Assembly: GCA_016936505.1 (NCBI GenBank) | Contig: JAFGXS010000039.1 | Coordinates: 87,154-151,153 of the forward strand | Reading direction: 5' to 3' | Length of the DNA stretch: 64,000 nt | DNA from: Bacteroidales bacterium | GTDB lineage: Bacteria; Bacteroidota; Bacteroidia; Bacteroidales; F082 | Shown here: piece after piece, positions 54,671 through 63,640 of the stretch | Layout: the number at the start of each line of letters is the position of its first letter | Position numbering within the stretch: position 1 is the first letter of the stretch | Made by a program: the position numbers and the translations under genes | The notes under the pieces: model-generated | What the model saw: only the letters and a program-made list of their open reading frames with translations | What the model was told of the DNA's origin: nothing | Databases searched by the model: none

Positions 54671-55357
54671 ATGAAACGCATACTTATTATTGAGGATGAA
54701 CCGGGAATCTCGGCTTTCCTGAAAGAGGGGTTAGAAGAAGAAGGGTTCCAAACTGAAGTTGCAGAGAATGGAACTTTAGGATTTCAAAAATTCAGCAAAA
54801 GTCATTTTGATCTTATACTGATGGACTGGATGTTGCCAGGGTTGACTGGCATAGAGGTTACAGAAAAAATACGTGAAACCAATCAACACATTCCTGTTAT
54901 TTTTCTTACAGCAAAAGATACCGTTCAGGATACTATTTTGGGGCTTCGTTCTGGTGCTAACGACTACCTTAAAAAACCTTTCAGCTTTGCTGAACTATTA
55001 GAAAGAATCAAAGTTCACTTTCGAAATGCAGAGAATGAAAATGCTGCGTTAACATACGGACCACTGAAACTGAATCCAGCACAAAGAGAAGTTGAAAAAA
55101 ACAATGAAGTGATCAGCCTGACACAAAAAGAATTTGATTTATTGCAATTTCTGATCAAAAACAAAAACAGGGTTTGTACCCGAAAAGAAATTCTTGAAAG
55201 AGTATGGGATATTCATTTTGATTACAGTTCTGGTGTAATTGATGTTTATATTAATGCATTAAGAAAAAAGCTGCAACTCCCCAACGAATACAGTTTCATT
55301 GAAACAGTATGGGGCGTAGGATACATTATTAAAGAAAATGAAACAGAAGAATTTTAA
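54671..55357 (+). CDS. OmpR-family response regulator of a metal-efflux locus
   Basis: A 228-residue transcription regulator. Receiver domain (1-120) with acidic pair EDE (residues 8-10), phospho-acceptor Asp in LILMDWMLPG and Lys in YLKKPF; winged-helix DNA-binding domain (about 130-222) with LTQKEFDLLQFLIKNKNRVCTRKEIL and YINALRKKLQ. Its ATG overlaps none, but the next gene (kinase) starts 20 bases before its stop. Gene order regulator-kinase-RND pump and the operator at both promoters suggest that it activates the pump and itself. CusR/CzcR-like by position, but the metal is not proved. Confidence 0.93.
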   Translation: MKRILIIEDEPGISAFLKEGLEEEGFQTEVAENGTLGFQKFSKSHFDLILMDWMLPGLTGIEVTEKIRETNQHIPVIFLTAKDTVQDTILGLRSGANDYLKKPFSFAELLERIKVHFRNAENENAALTYGPLKLNPAQREVEKNNEVISLTQKEFDLLQFLIKNKNRVCTRKEILERVWDIHFDYSSGVIDVYINALRKKLQLPNEYSFIETVWGVGYIIKENETEEF

Positions 55358-56732
55358 ACCCGGATTTAAAGAAAGACTGGCCTTTCTCTATTTGTTAAGT
55401 ACTGCCAGCATAATTTTTATTCTTTTTATGGTGATCATTTTCACTGTGAAACAGAGCGCTTATCATTATCTCGATAACAGTATTATTAAAGAAGCTCATA
55501 AACATTTAAACGATATTACTATAAATGAAAACACAGTTTCTTTCAATAACAAAGCATGGCAGCAGGAAGAACATCAGGTTGTAGAAGTTAATCCGGTTTT
55601 TATTCAGGTTACTGACCTTAATGGAAATGCCATCAACAAATCTCCTAACCTGAAAACTGATTCGCTCACACTTTTCAAAAAGACAGATGATGGTTTTACC
55701 AATTCCGAACTTTCCGGAATTCCCATAAGGCAATATCAACAAGCTATTGATATAAATGGCAAGACAAAAGGTTATTTACTTGTTGCTCTTTCCCAGAAAG
55801 GCCCGGTTATGGTTTTGAAGCAACTGAAAACAACACTGCTGTTTGCATTCCCCATCGTGCTGATTATTTTGTTTTTCTGGACCAGGTTCATTGCAGGAAA
55901 AGGAATAAAACCTGTAACTACAATCATTCATACAGCAAAAAAAATTACTCAGTCCAATCTGGAAGAACGAATTCCTGTTCCGCAAAACAAAGATGAATTA
56001 TATCAGTTGGTTCAAACCATTAATCAACTGTTGGATCGTATTGAGAATGCTATCAAAAGAGAAAAACGATTTACCTCAGATGCTGCCCATGAACTAAAAA
56101 CTCCTCTCCAGGTAATGAAAGGAAACATGGAAATTTTGATGCGAAAACCAAGAACAACAGAAGAATATCAAAACAAGATCTCACAATGCATGAAAGAAGT
56201 TGACCGAATGAGTCACTTAACCGACCAGCTCTTAATGCTGGCACGATTCGAGAGTCAAAAAGAAGCCCTTAAAAAAGAAGAGGTTATGCTGAATGAGGTT
56301 ATTGAACAGATTATTTTTAGAAGAACAGATCTTCTGGATGAAAAAAAGATCAAATTCAGCTTTAATAATGAAAAGGATATTCTCATTAATACAGACCCAT
56401 ACCTTCTTAATATCATTTTAGAAAACTTGCTGTCCAATGCTATAAAATACACACCTGAAGAAGGAGAAATCAACATAAATACAGGTTTTTACGATAAAAA
56501 TCCGTACCTTCAGATCCGTGATACAGGCGTTGGAATTCCCAAGGAAGAACAAAGCAAAATCTTTGATCGCTTTTATCGGTCAGAGGCGATGAAGCATCCG
56601 GGAATTAAGGGGAGCGGTCTTGGACTATCTATCGTAAAAAGATTAACCGAAATATTAAGTCTGAATTTTACACTGGAAAGTGAAAGTGGCAAAGGGACAA
56701 CGATATCGATTTACTTTCCAATAGACGAATAA
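55338..56732 (+). CDS. Membrane sensor histidine kinase of the metal-efflux locus
   Basis: A 464-residue kinase. Two helices (about 15-37 and 164-184) bracket a periplasmic sensor domain of about 125 residues; HAMP (about 185-240: KGIKPVTTIIHTAKKITQSNLEERI), HisKA with FTSDAAHELKTPLQVMKGN, and HATPase with NLLSNAIKYT, DTGVGIPKEEQ and GSGLGLSIVKRL. The sensor region is poor in His, Cys and Met, so metal sensing is not obvious from composition. Translation is coupled to the regulator by a 20-base overlap. Confidence 0.92.
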   Translation: MKQKNFKPGFKERLAFLYLLSTASIIFILFMVIIFTVKQSAYHYLDNSIIKEAHKHLNDITINENTVSFNNKAWQQEEHQVVEVNPVFIQVTDLNGNAINKSPNLKTDSLTLFKKTDDGFTNSELSGIPIRQYQQAIDINGKTKGYLLVALSQKGPVMVLKQLKTTLLFAFPIVLIILFFWTRFIAGKGIKPVTTIIHTAKKITQSNLEERIPVPQNKDELYQLVQTINQLLDRIENAIKREKRFTSDAAHELKTPLQVMKGNMEILMRKPRTTEEYQNKISQCMKEVDRMSHLTDQLLMLARFESQKEALKKEEVMLNEVIEQIIFRRTDLLDEKKIKFSFNNEKDILINTDPYLLNIILENLLSNAIKYTPEEGEININTGFYDKNPYLQIRDTGVGIPKEEQSKIFDRFYRSEAMKHPGIKGSGLGLSIVKRLTEILSLNFTLESESGKGTTISIYFPIDE

Positions 56733-56792
56733 CTCATTTATTATTGACCTAAAATTAACCTAAGCAAACAAAAATCGGGGGGAAAAATAATT

Positions 56793-56807
56793 TTAAGACT
56801 ATCTTAA
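56793..56807. promoter_or_regulatory. Palindromic operator copy 2, upstream of the RND pump gene
   Basis: TTAAGA-CTA-TCTTAA, the same 6-3-6 palindrome as at 54586-54600. It ends 33 bases before the TATTTTTG box and 67 bases before the pump ATG. Confidence 0.75.
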
Positions 56808-56840
56808 GAATTCATTTTCAGATAGTTTCATTTTCACATC

Positions 56841-56848
56841 TATTTTTG
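56841..56848 (+). promoter_or_regulatory. -7 box of the RND pump gene
   Basis: TATTTTTG (TAnnTTTG), 26 bases before the ATG. No TTTG at -33; the upstream palindrome probably supplies activation. Confidence 0.6.
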
Positions 56849-56874
56849 TAGCTCAAATTAACCCGTATTACGAT

Positions 56875-59800
56875 ATGTTGGAAAAACTTATACAATTCAG
56901 TATCAAAAACAAGCTCATTGTCATTTTATTCACTTTGTCAGTTGTGGTTTTTGGCTTGTTTTCCATTTCCCAGATTCCCATCGGTGCTGTCCCCGACATC
57001 ACCAACAATCAAGTTCAGGTTATTACAACCTCAAGGGATTTGGCCACTCAGGATGTTGAACAATTTATCACCTACCCTATTGAACTAGAGTTATCCAATT
57101 TACCTGGAGTTAAGGAAATTCGTTCCGTTTCAAAATTCGGACTATCCGTAGTAACTGTTGTATTTGAAGACAACCTGGGAACTTACCTTCCCCGCCAGTT
57201 AATTTCCGAAAAACTAAAAACAGTTTCTATTCCTAAAACTTTTGGCACACCTATTTTAGGACCAATCTCAACCGGGCTTGGAGAAATTTACCAGTATACC
57301 CTGGATGTCAAACCAGGTTACGATTCTCTTTATTCGGTTCAACAGCTAAGAACCATTCAGGACTGGATTGTTAAACGCGAACTGGCCGGAATTCCTGGTG
57401 TTGTTGAAATTAATACATGGGGAGGCTATCTGAAAGAATTTGAAGTAGCTGTAAACCCAAAAAAACTACAGGCTTCCAACATTACAATTTCTGAACTATA
57501 TAAAGCACTGGAAAGCAATAATGCTATTGCCGGAGGCAGTTACATTGAAAAAGATAACCAGAGTTATTTCATACGTGCCGACGGGCTTTCGAAATCAATT
57601 AAAGATATTGGAAACATTGTAATAAAAAATGTAAAAGGAATCCCTATACTGGTAAAAGATGTAGCTACCATACAAATCGGACATGCCAATCGTTTTGGCG
57701 CCATCACCGGAAACGGACATGGTGAAAAAGTAATGGGGCAAATTATGATGCTCAAAGGAGCCAACTCCAAAAAAGTAATTGAAGCCGTAAAAGAACGTGT
57801 AGCTGAGGTTCAAAAACATCTTCCCAAAGGTATCTATATTAATGCATTTCTCGAAAGAAGTGAACTGGTTGCCAAAACCACATTTACGGTTGCCGAAAAT
57901 CTGATTCTGGGTTTCCTCATTGTGATGTTCATCGTGATTTTATTGCTGGGAAACTGGCGTTCGGGATTGCTTATTGCATCCGTTATTCCGTTATCGCTGT
58001 TGTTTACCCTCTCTATGATGTATATCTTCGGACTGGATGCCAACCTAATGAGTCTTGGAGCTATTGACTTTGGGATTATAATTGATGGAGCTGTAATTAT
58101 TGTAGAGGTCATCAGCTTACAAATTATGAGAAAATGGAGTACTATCCAGAGTCTTGGCAAAGACAAGCGACAAGGTGAAATGGATAAAGTTACGCTGGAA
58201 AGTACCCACAAGATGTTGAACTCGGCCATCTTTGGGCAGCTCATCATACTTATTGTTTTTATCCCGATTCTATCTCTGACTGGTGTTGAAGGTAAGATGT
58301 TCCGCCCAATGGCACTCACATTTTCATTTGCGTTACTGGGCGCCATGTTCTTTGGTTTTACCTACATTCCTGTTGTGGCTTCTGTTTTTCTGAAACCGGT
58401 AAAAAACCAAAAGAATATTTCTTTCAGACTCATCAACTGGCTGAAATCATTGTACCGCCCTTCCCTTCTTTTTGCTTTAAAACACAAAGTAATGGTGCTG
58501 AGTATTTCAGGAATCCTTTTGATAATATCTGTTATCACTTTCAGTCGTATGGGGGGTGAATTTGTCCCAACTTTAGATGAAGGTGACTTTGTAATTCAGC
58601 CTGTATTAAAAACAGGAACCTCACTAAGTAAAACAATTGAAACCACTACTTTGATTGAAAACATTCTGCTCAAGAAATTCCCTGATGAAGTGCAACAGGT
58701 AGTGAGCCGGATTGGTGCAGCAGAAGTTCCAACCGATCCCATGTCAATGGAAGACTCCGATATCATCATCAAATTAAAAGACAAAAAATACTGGAAAAAA
58801 GCAAAGACCAAAGACGAACTGGCCAATAAATTCAAAAAAGCACTGGAAGCTATCCCTGGCATTGAGTATGAATTTACCCAACCCATTGAAATGCGTTTCA
58901 ATGAGCTCATCACCGGGGTACGTGCTGACGTAGCAGTTAAAATCTACGGACAGGATCTTTCAGTACTGAATAAACTTGCACAACAAGCCAAAGCCCTGAT
59001 TGAAAACATTCCCGGAGCTGCTGACATCAGTGTAGAAAAAGTAGAAGGCTTACCACAAATCAAGGTTCAGTACAAACATGATCAACTAGCAAAATTCGGC
59101 GTTTCAGTTGATGAGCTGAACCGGTTAATTTCAATGTCATTTGCAGGCCTGAAAGCCGGAACTATTTACGATGGAGAACGCAATTTCGATCTGGTGATCA
59201 GAAATCAGAAGAATTATAAAAAAGAGATTTCCAATGTCCGCAATCTTATGGTGAAGTTGCCCAATGGCAATAGTGTTCCTATGAGTCAACTGGCCGACGT
59301 TTCTTACACAACAGGACCGGCTAAAATCTCACGCGACAATACCAAAAGAAGGATTGTTGTGGGAATTAATGTTCGTGACCGAGATCTTGAGTCTGTGGTA
59401 AAAGATGTTCAAAAAAGACTCAGCGATAATTTACACCTGCCATCAGGTTATACCATTAGTTATGGAGGACAATTTGAAAATCTTCGAACAGCAAAGAATC
59501 GTTTGGCTATTGCCATTCCTATAGCTTTGTTGCTCATTTTTATCATGTTGCACTTTGCTTTCAAATCGATGAAAGAAGCCTTAATGGTTTATACAGCCAT
59601 TCCGCTATCAGCTGTTGGAGGAGTCTACTTACTTTGGTTGCGTGATATGCCCTTCAGTATTTCAGCAGGTGTAGGATTCATTGCTTTGTTCGGTATTGCT
59701 GTTTTAAATGGTATCGTACTTATCGAACAATTTAAAGCGCTCAAAGAACAGGGGATTACTGATGTTCATGAAAGAGTTATACTTGGAACCACTGAACGAC

Positions 59801-61203
59801 TTCGCCCGGTACTGCTGACTGCATCAGCTGCAGCTCTGGGTTTCTTCCCAATGGCTTTCTCTTCTTCAGCTGGAGCCGAAGTACAAAGACCTTTGGCAAC
59901 TGTTGTAATTGGAGGTTTGGTTACAGCTACTTTGCTCACGATGATTGTACTACCTGTTCTTTACACACTTTTTGAAAAACCTATTAAAATCAAAATGAAA
60001 AAACAGGCATTAACTATATTGGTATTATTAGGAATTACAACACTCATTCCAGATTATTCAAAAGCACAAAGTACAGATATTAATCTTTCACAGGCCATTG
60101 AACTCGGACTGAAAAACAATCAGTACTTTCAGGCTCAAAAAAGCATGACTGAAAAAAGTATAGCCTTAATCCCTTCAGGTGTTGATCTTGGAAAAACAAA
60201 TTTCTATTATCATTTCGATCAAAACAATTTAACTGATCTGGGATTACCACTTAAAGTAGCAGGAATTCAGCAAAGTATTGCCTTTCCAGGAGTTTATGTC
60301 TCACAGCAAAAAACACTTAAAAGTTTGGCCAACCAGCAAATGGCTTCACTTGAGATAGCAAAAAATATACTGATCAAGAATATATCATTAGCCTACTACC
60401 AGATTGTTTATCTTAATAATAAAGTCAGCACTTACGAATATTTAGACAGCTTATACAGCCATTTTGCATACGCAGCAAAAAAGAAACTGGAAATAGGAGA
60501 ATCCAATTATCTTGAAAAACTGACTGCCGATTCAAAGAAAATGGAAATTCATACCCTCTTGGTTCAAACTAAAAAAGACCTGGAAATCAGTTATCGCGAA
60601 TTGAACAAACAAATGGGAACCGATAGCACATTTGTAATTAACGATCATAAACTCAGCCGACTTCCGGTTCCTGAAACCAAAACCAGTGGTAGCGACTACC
60701 TGAATGAGGCTAAAGCCATGACTCAGGTTGCTTTGTATCAGCTTAAAACTGAACGCCGTAAATTTTTTCCCGATTTGCACCTTGAATATTTCCAGGGAAA
60801 AACTTCATGGACAGCAGCTAAAGTTTATCACGGATTTAATGTGGGTCTTTCGCTCCCGCTATGGTTTGCCCCGCAAAAATCAAGAACCAGTGCTGCCCGT
60901 CTAGAATATCAAGCCTCACAGCAACAATATCTTTACCAGCAACAGGCTGTCCAGGCTAAAAAAGATCAATTCTTAAAGCAACTTGATAAATATCGGACAG
61001 CTGTTGCTTACTATGAAAAAACTGGAAACAAGCTTTCAGCCGAATTACTGAAAATGGCATCTAAAAGTTTCCGGCAGGGCGAAATCGACTACATAAAGTA
61101 TATTCTGAGCATCAAAGATGCTACAGATATTCAACTGAATTATCTGGACAATCTTTTTCAATACAATCAAACTGTTATTCAACTTCAATACCTCGAATTA
61201 TAA
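56875..61203 (+). CDS. Heavy-metal RND efflux pump fused to a TolC-like outer-membrane channel
   Basis: A 1442-residue fusion. Residues 1-1040 form a CzcA/CusA-type RND pump of the inner membrane; the TM4 motif DFGIIIDGAVIIVE is the divalent-cation (Zn/Co/Cd/Ni) type rather than the Cu/Ag type with DAAxxxxE. Residues 1041-1064 (MKKQALTILVLLGITTLI, then PDYSKA) look like a full signal peptide, and the rest (about 1065-1442: DINLSQAIELGLKNN, SYRELNKQMG) is a TolC/OEP coiled-coil channel. There is no stop between the halves, so processing by signal peptidase at about residue 1064 may release the channel. The frame is intact. The membrane fusion protein gene follows after 12 bases. Confidence 0.93.
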   Translation: MLEKLIQFSIKNKLIVILFTLSVVVFGLFSISQIPIGAVPDITNNQVQVITTSRDLATQDVEQFITYPIELELSNLPGVKEIRSVSKFGLSVVTVVFEDNLGTYLPRQLISEKLKTVSIPKTFGTPILGPISTGLGEIYQYTLDVKPGYDSLYSVQQLRTIQDWIVKRELAGIPGVVEINTWGGYLKEFEVAVNPKKLQASNITISELYKALESNNAIAGGSYIEKDNQSYFIRADGLSKSIKDIGNIVIKNVKGIPILVKDVATIQIGHANRFGAITGNGHGEKVMGQIMMLKGANSKKVIEAVKERVAEVQKHLPKGIYINAFLERSELVAKTTFTVAENLILGFLIVMFIVILLLGNWRSGLLIASVIPLSLLFTLSMMYIFGLDANLMSLGAIDFGIIIDGAVIIVEVISLQIMRKWSTIQSLGKDKRQGEMDKVTLESTHKMLNSAIFGQLIILIVFIPILSLTGVEGKMFRPMALTFSFALLGAMFFGFTYIPVVASVFLKPVKNQKNISFRLINWLKSLYRPSLLFALKHKVMVLSISGILLIISVITFSRMGGEFVPTLDEGDFVIQPVLKTGTSLSKTIETTTLIENILLKKFPDEVQQVVSRIGAAEVPTDPMSMEDSDIIIKLKDKKYWKKAKTKDELANKFKKALEAIPGIEYEFTQPIEMRFNELITGVRADVAVKIYGQDLSVLNKLAQQAKALIENIPGAADISVEKVEGLPQIKVQYKHDQLAKFGVSVDELNRLISMSFAGLKAGTIYDGERNFDLVIRNQKNYKKEISNVRNLMVKLPNGNSVPMSQLADVSYTTGPAKISRDNTKRRIVVGINVRDRDLESVVKDVQKRLSDNLHLPSGYTISYGGQFENLRTAKNRLAIAIPIALLLIFIMLHFAFKSMKEALMVYTAIPLSAVGGVYLLWLRDMPFSISAGVGFIALFGIAVLNGIVLIEQFKALKEQGITDVHERVILGTTERLRPVLLTASAAALGFFPMAFSSSAGAEVQRPLATVVIGGLVTATLLTMIVLPVLYTLFEKPIKIKMKKQALTILVLLGITTLIPDYSKAQSTDINLSQAIELGLKNNQYFQAQKSMTEKSIALIPSGVDLGKTNFYYHFDQNNLTDLGLPLKVAGIQQSIAFPGVYVSQQKTLKSLANQQMASLEIAKNILIKNISLAYYQIVYLNNKVSTYEYLDSLYSHFAYAAKKKLEIGESNYLEKLTADSKKMEIHTLLVQTKKDLEISYRELNKQMGTDSTFVINDHKLSRLPVPETKTSGSDYLNEAKAMTQVALYQLKTERRKFFPDLHLEYFQGKTSWTAAKVYHGFNVGLSLPLWFAPQKSRTSAARLEYQASQQQYLYQQQAVQAKKDQFLKQLDKYRTAVAYYEKTGNKLSAELLKMASKSFRQGEIDYIKYILSIKDATDIQLNYLDNLFQYNQTVIQLQYLEL

Positions 61204-61215
61204 AAATTAAAAATC

Positions 61216-62358
61216 ATGATAAAACGTGTATTCATTCTATTAACAAGTCTGTCTGTTCTAACTTTCTCTTCGTGCTCCACATCTGAGAAAAAAAATCAGA
61301 ATCAGCAACAAACTGAAAATGCACCTGCACAGGAAAATCAGTTTGTGATCTCAGCCGAGCAGTTTAATACTTCAGGAATGCAGTTTTCAACAATTGAAAG
61401 CCACACATTTCACGAAAAAGTAATGACTCAGGGTTATCTTGATGTTCCGCCATCAAACAAAGCTAAAATCAGTAGCTACTTTCCGGGTAAAGTGAGCAAA
61501 ATAAATGTATTAATCGGCGACCGTGTAAACAAAGGTCAGGAATTGTTACGCATAACCGATCCTGCATTTATAGGTATTCAAAAAGACTATCTCATTTCAA
61601 AAAATGACCTTGAATACCAAACCAAAGAATATCATCGTCAACAAAAACTGGCATCAGATAGTATCACCTCTGAAAAAACTCTTCAGATGACTAAAACCAG
61701 TTACACCAGCGCAATGGCTACGTATGAAGATTTAAAGAAAAAACTGGCGTTGCTTAATCTGAACTCCAAAAATATTGAAGGAGGTAAATTTCATACAGAG
61801 GTTTCTATTGTTGCCCCTATTTCAGGAAGCATCACTATGCTGAATGTAACCCTGGGATCTCATGTTAATACTTCGGATGTCATGATGGAAATCATCAACA
61901 ATTCAGAAGAACATTTGGAGCTGAATGTTTTTGAAAAAGATATTTTGAAAATAAAAGAAGGACAACAAATCGCTTTTTCAATCCCTGATATCGGAAATAC
62001 AGAATATATGGGAGAAGTTAAACTAATTGGTAAGTCCATTGACTCAGAAACGAGAACGATCAAAGTTCATGGTCATCTTGAACAGCCTCACCCTCGTTTT
62101 ATCACAGGCATGTACGTTAGCGCTTCCATCTACACCAGTGAAGTCTCAAAACTTGCCATTCCTGAATCAGCGCTTATCAAACAGGAAGATAATTATTTTA
62201 TCCTGCTTCTAAAACAAAAAAAGAGCGATGAGTATATTTTGGAAAAAGAACAGGTAATACCGGGGATTGTTGAAAAAGGAATGGTTCAGATTTCCGGAAA
62301 CCCGAAAGTACAGCAAGGAATGCAGGTTTTGTCAAAAGGTGCTTTTTATCTTCTGTAA
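61216..62358 (+). CDS. Periplasmic membrane fusion protein of the metal RND pump
   Basis: A 380-residue lipoprotein adaptor (lipobox FSSC at about residues 17-20) that links the RND pump and its outer-membrane channel. It has a lipoyl-type pair (SSYFPGKVSKINVLIGDRVNKGQELL and VSIVAPISGSITMLNVTLGSHV), a helical hairpin between them (about 117-180), and a beta-barrel and membrane-proximal part after residue 220. CzcB/CusB type. No N-terminal His/Met-rich metal-binding extension is seen. It is co-transcribed with the pump and shares its regulation. Confidence 0.92.
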   Translation: MIKRVFILLTSLSVLTFSSCSTSEKKNQNQQQTENAPAQENQFVISAEQFNTSGMQFSTIESHTFHEKVMTQGYLDVPPSNKAKISSYFPGKVSKINVLIGDRVNKGQELLRITDPAFIGIQKDYLISKNDLEYQTKEYHRQQKLASDSITSEKTLQMTKTSYTSAMATYEDLKKKLALLNLNSKNIEGGKFHTEVSIVAPISGSITMLNVTLGSHVNTSDVMMEIINNSEEHLELNVFEKDILKIKEGQQIAFSIPDIGNTEYMGEVKLIGKSIDSETRTIKVHGHLEQPHPRFITGMYVSASIYTSEVSKLAIPESALIKQEDNYFILLLKQKKSDEYILEKEQVIPGIVEKGMVQISGNPKVQQGMQVLSKGAFYLL

Positions 62359-62365
62359 TAAGATT

Positions 62366-63043
62366 TTAAAGACGCCAGTCAATTTCACCAAGACCGTTTT
62401 CTCTTAAAATTTCGTTGGCTTGAGAAAAATGACGACAACCCAGAAAACCCCTGTAAGCAGAAAAGGGAGATGGATGAGCAGCTTTTAGCACAAAATGTTT
62501 AGAAGTATCTATCAGTTCTTCTTTTTGCTGAGCAAATTTACCCCACAATAAAAATATAACACCGGCCCGGAGTTCAGACACAGTTCTGATCACCTGGTCG
62601 GTAAACTCTTCCCATCCTTTTCCCTGATGCGAACCGGCCTCCCCTTTACGAACAGTGAGTGTAGCATTCAACAACAAAACACCCTGCTTTGCCCAAGGTT
62701 CCAGATTCCCAGTTTGTGGAACCGGAATATCTAGGTCATCCTTCAGCTCTTTAAAAATATTTTGCAACGAAGGTGGCGGAGGAACTCCGTCCTGAACAGA
62801 AAAAGCAAGCCCGTGAGCCTGTCCCGGACCATGATAAGGGTCTTGTCCCAACAATACTACTTTAACAGCCGTGATAGGCGTTAAATTAAATGCCGAAAAA
62901 ATTTTAGGCCCCGGTGGATAAATCTGATAACGCTTCTTTTCTTCCTGTAAAAATGCTTTTAGCGAAACAAACGATTCTTTCTTAAATGCATCCTCAAGTG
63001 ACAACTTCCAACTTTCTTCAATATCAGGCGCTACAGCAGTCAT
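62366..63043 (-). CDS. ung: Uracil-DNA glycosylase
   Basis: A 225-residue family 1 enzyme that removes uracil from DNA and starts base-excision repair. The water-activating loop [22 protein letters not shown] and the minor-groove loop [16 protein letters not shown] are both intact. I chose ATG 63043 ([12 protein letters not shown]); the longer version to 63121 has a Phe/Lys-rich start not seen in the family. The stop lies 7 bases from the convergent fusion protein stop. Confidence 0.96.
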   Translation of the reverse strand: MTAVAPDIEESWKLSLEDAFKKESFVSLKAFLQEEKKRYQIYPPGPKIFSAFNLTPITAVKVVLLGQDPYHGPGQAHGLAFSVQDGVPPPPSLQNIFKELKDDLDIPVPQTGNLEPWAKQGVLLLNATLTVRKGEAGSHQGKGWEEFTDQVIRTVSELRAGVIFLLWGKFAQQKEELIDTSKHFVLKAAHPSPFSAYRGFLGCRHFSQANEILRENGLGEIDWRL

Positions 63044-63133
63044 AAATATTTTTTTAGACAATAAAAATAAGAAATCCTTGTTAATTAGATAAAAACTATT
63101 TTTCTTTGTAAAATTGAACAACCATTATAAAAC

Positions 63134-63271
63134 ATGAAAAGAGCAGGAATATATCTCACAATTATCATTTTTATTGCCTTGTTGGCGTCATCCTGTGCAT
63201 CCAGTAACAATTTGGGTTGCCCGGCATACAGCAATAATGTGCACCAATATCAAAAAGAAGTAAAATACTAA
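63134..63271 (+). CDS. Small 45-residue lipoprotein
   Basis: A short frame coding MKRAGIYLTIIIFIALLA, then SSC as lipobox (Cys at residue 21), followed by only about 25 mature residues (ASSNNLGCPAYSNN...). It has a second Cys in GCPAYS. It is divergent from ung, starts with an ATG after an A-rich leader and ends in TAA. Small lipoproteins with a GCPxY tail seem to recur in the phylum from my recollection, which I cannot check. Function is unknown. Confidence 0.75.
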   Translation: MKRAGIYLTIIIFIALLASSCASSNNLGCPAYSNNVHQYQKEVKY

Positions 63272-63377
63272 CTTCTTTACCCTCTGTTTTCTTTTCCACA
63301 ATTTTTTATCTCACAAGTTCCTCTTATTTGGAGCAACTTCATTTTTATGGTGGCTTTATCGGGCTGTACGTTGTAGT

Positions 63378-63470
63378 CCCTTTTGCCTAAAGCCGTGTTG
63401 CTTAAAATAAACAAGGGGCTTCTATTGTCGCCCTTGTTTATAAACTCCACATCGCCTCAGGCAAAAAGGG
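63378..63470. repeat. Nested inverted repeat, possible structured RNA or cruciform
   Basis: Outer stem: CCC (63378-63380) and TTTTGCCT (63381-63388) with AGGCAAAA (63459-63466) and GGG (63468-63470), one bulged A. Inner stem: ATAAACAAGGG (63407-63417) with CCCTTGTTTAT (63431-63441), 11 perfect pairs, 13-base loop. GC-rich patches (CGGGCTGTACG upstream, ATCCCGGCCACAG downstream) flank it. Confidence 0.8.
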
Positions 63471-63563
63471 CGCTGTCACTCCCATCCCGGCCACAGTTAA
63501 AATAATCATTTATGAATGTTGAATAAATAGGTTCAGCAACAAATTTTCATTCATCACCTCTTT

Positions 63564-63601
63564 CTTATTTTCTTTGGAAAATGCAAAGAAATGAATAATA
63601 A
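63564..63601. repeat. Hairpin with two stem segments
   Basis: TTTCTTTG (63569-63576) pairs with CAAAGAAA (63584-63591) and CTTATT (63564-63569) with AATAAG (63596-63601) across a small internal loop, sharing one base. No T run follows. Confidence 0.55.
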
Positions 63602-63640
63602 GACCTTTGATTAGCTTCGAACTTAAGCAAAGAATATAAG

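Noticed and set aside
59995..61203. Separate TolC-like gene starting at the internal Met of the RND fusion
   Set aside because: There is no stop codon between the halves and no ribosome-binding change; a continuous frame of 1442 codons is intact. Internal initiation cannot be excluded but is not needed.
63350..63500. Integron attC site
   Set aside because: The paired core sites (GTTRRRY and RYYYAAC) expected at the ends of an attC are not found, and no integrase gene or cassette row is present.
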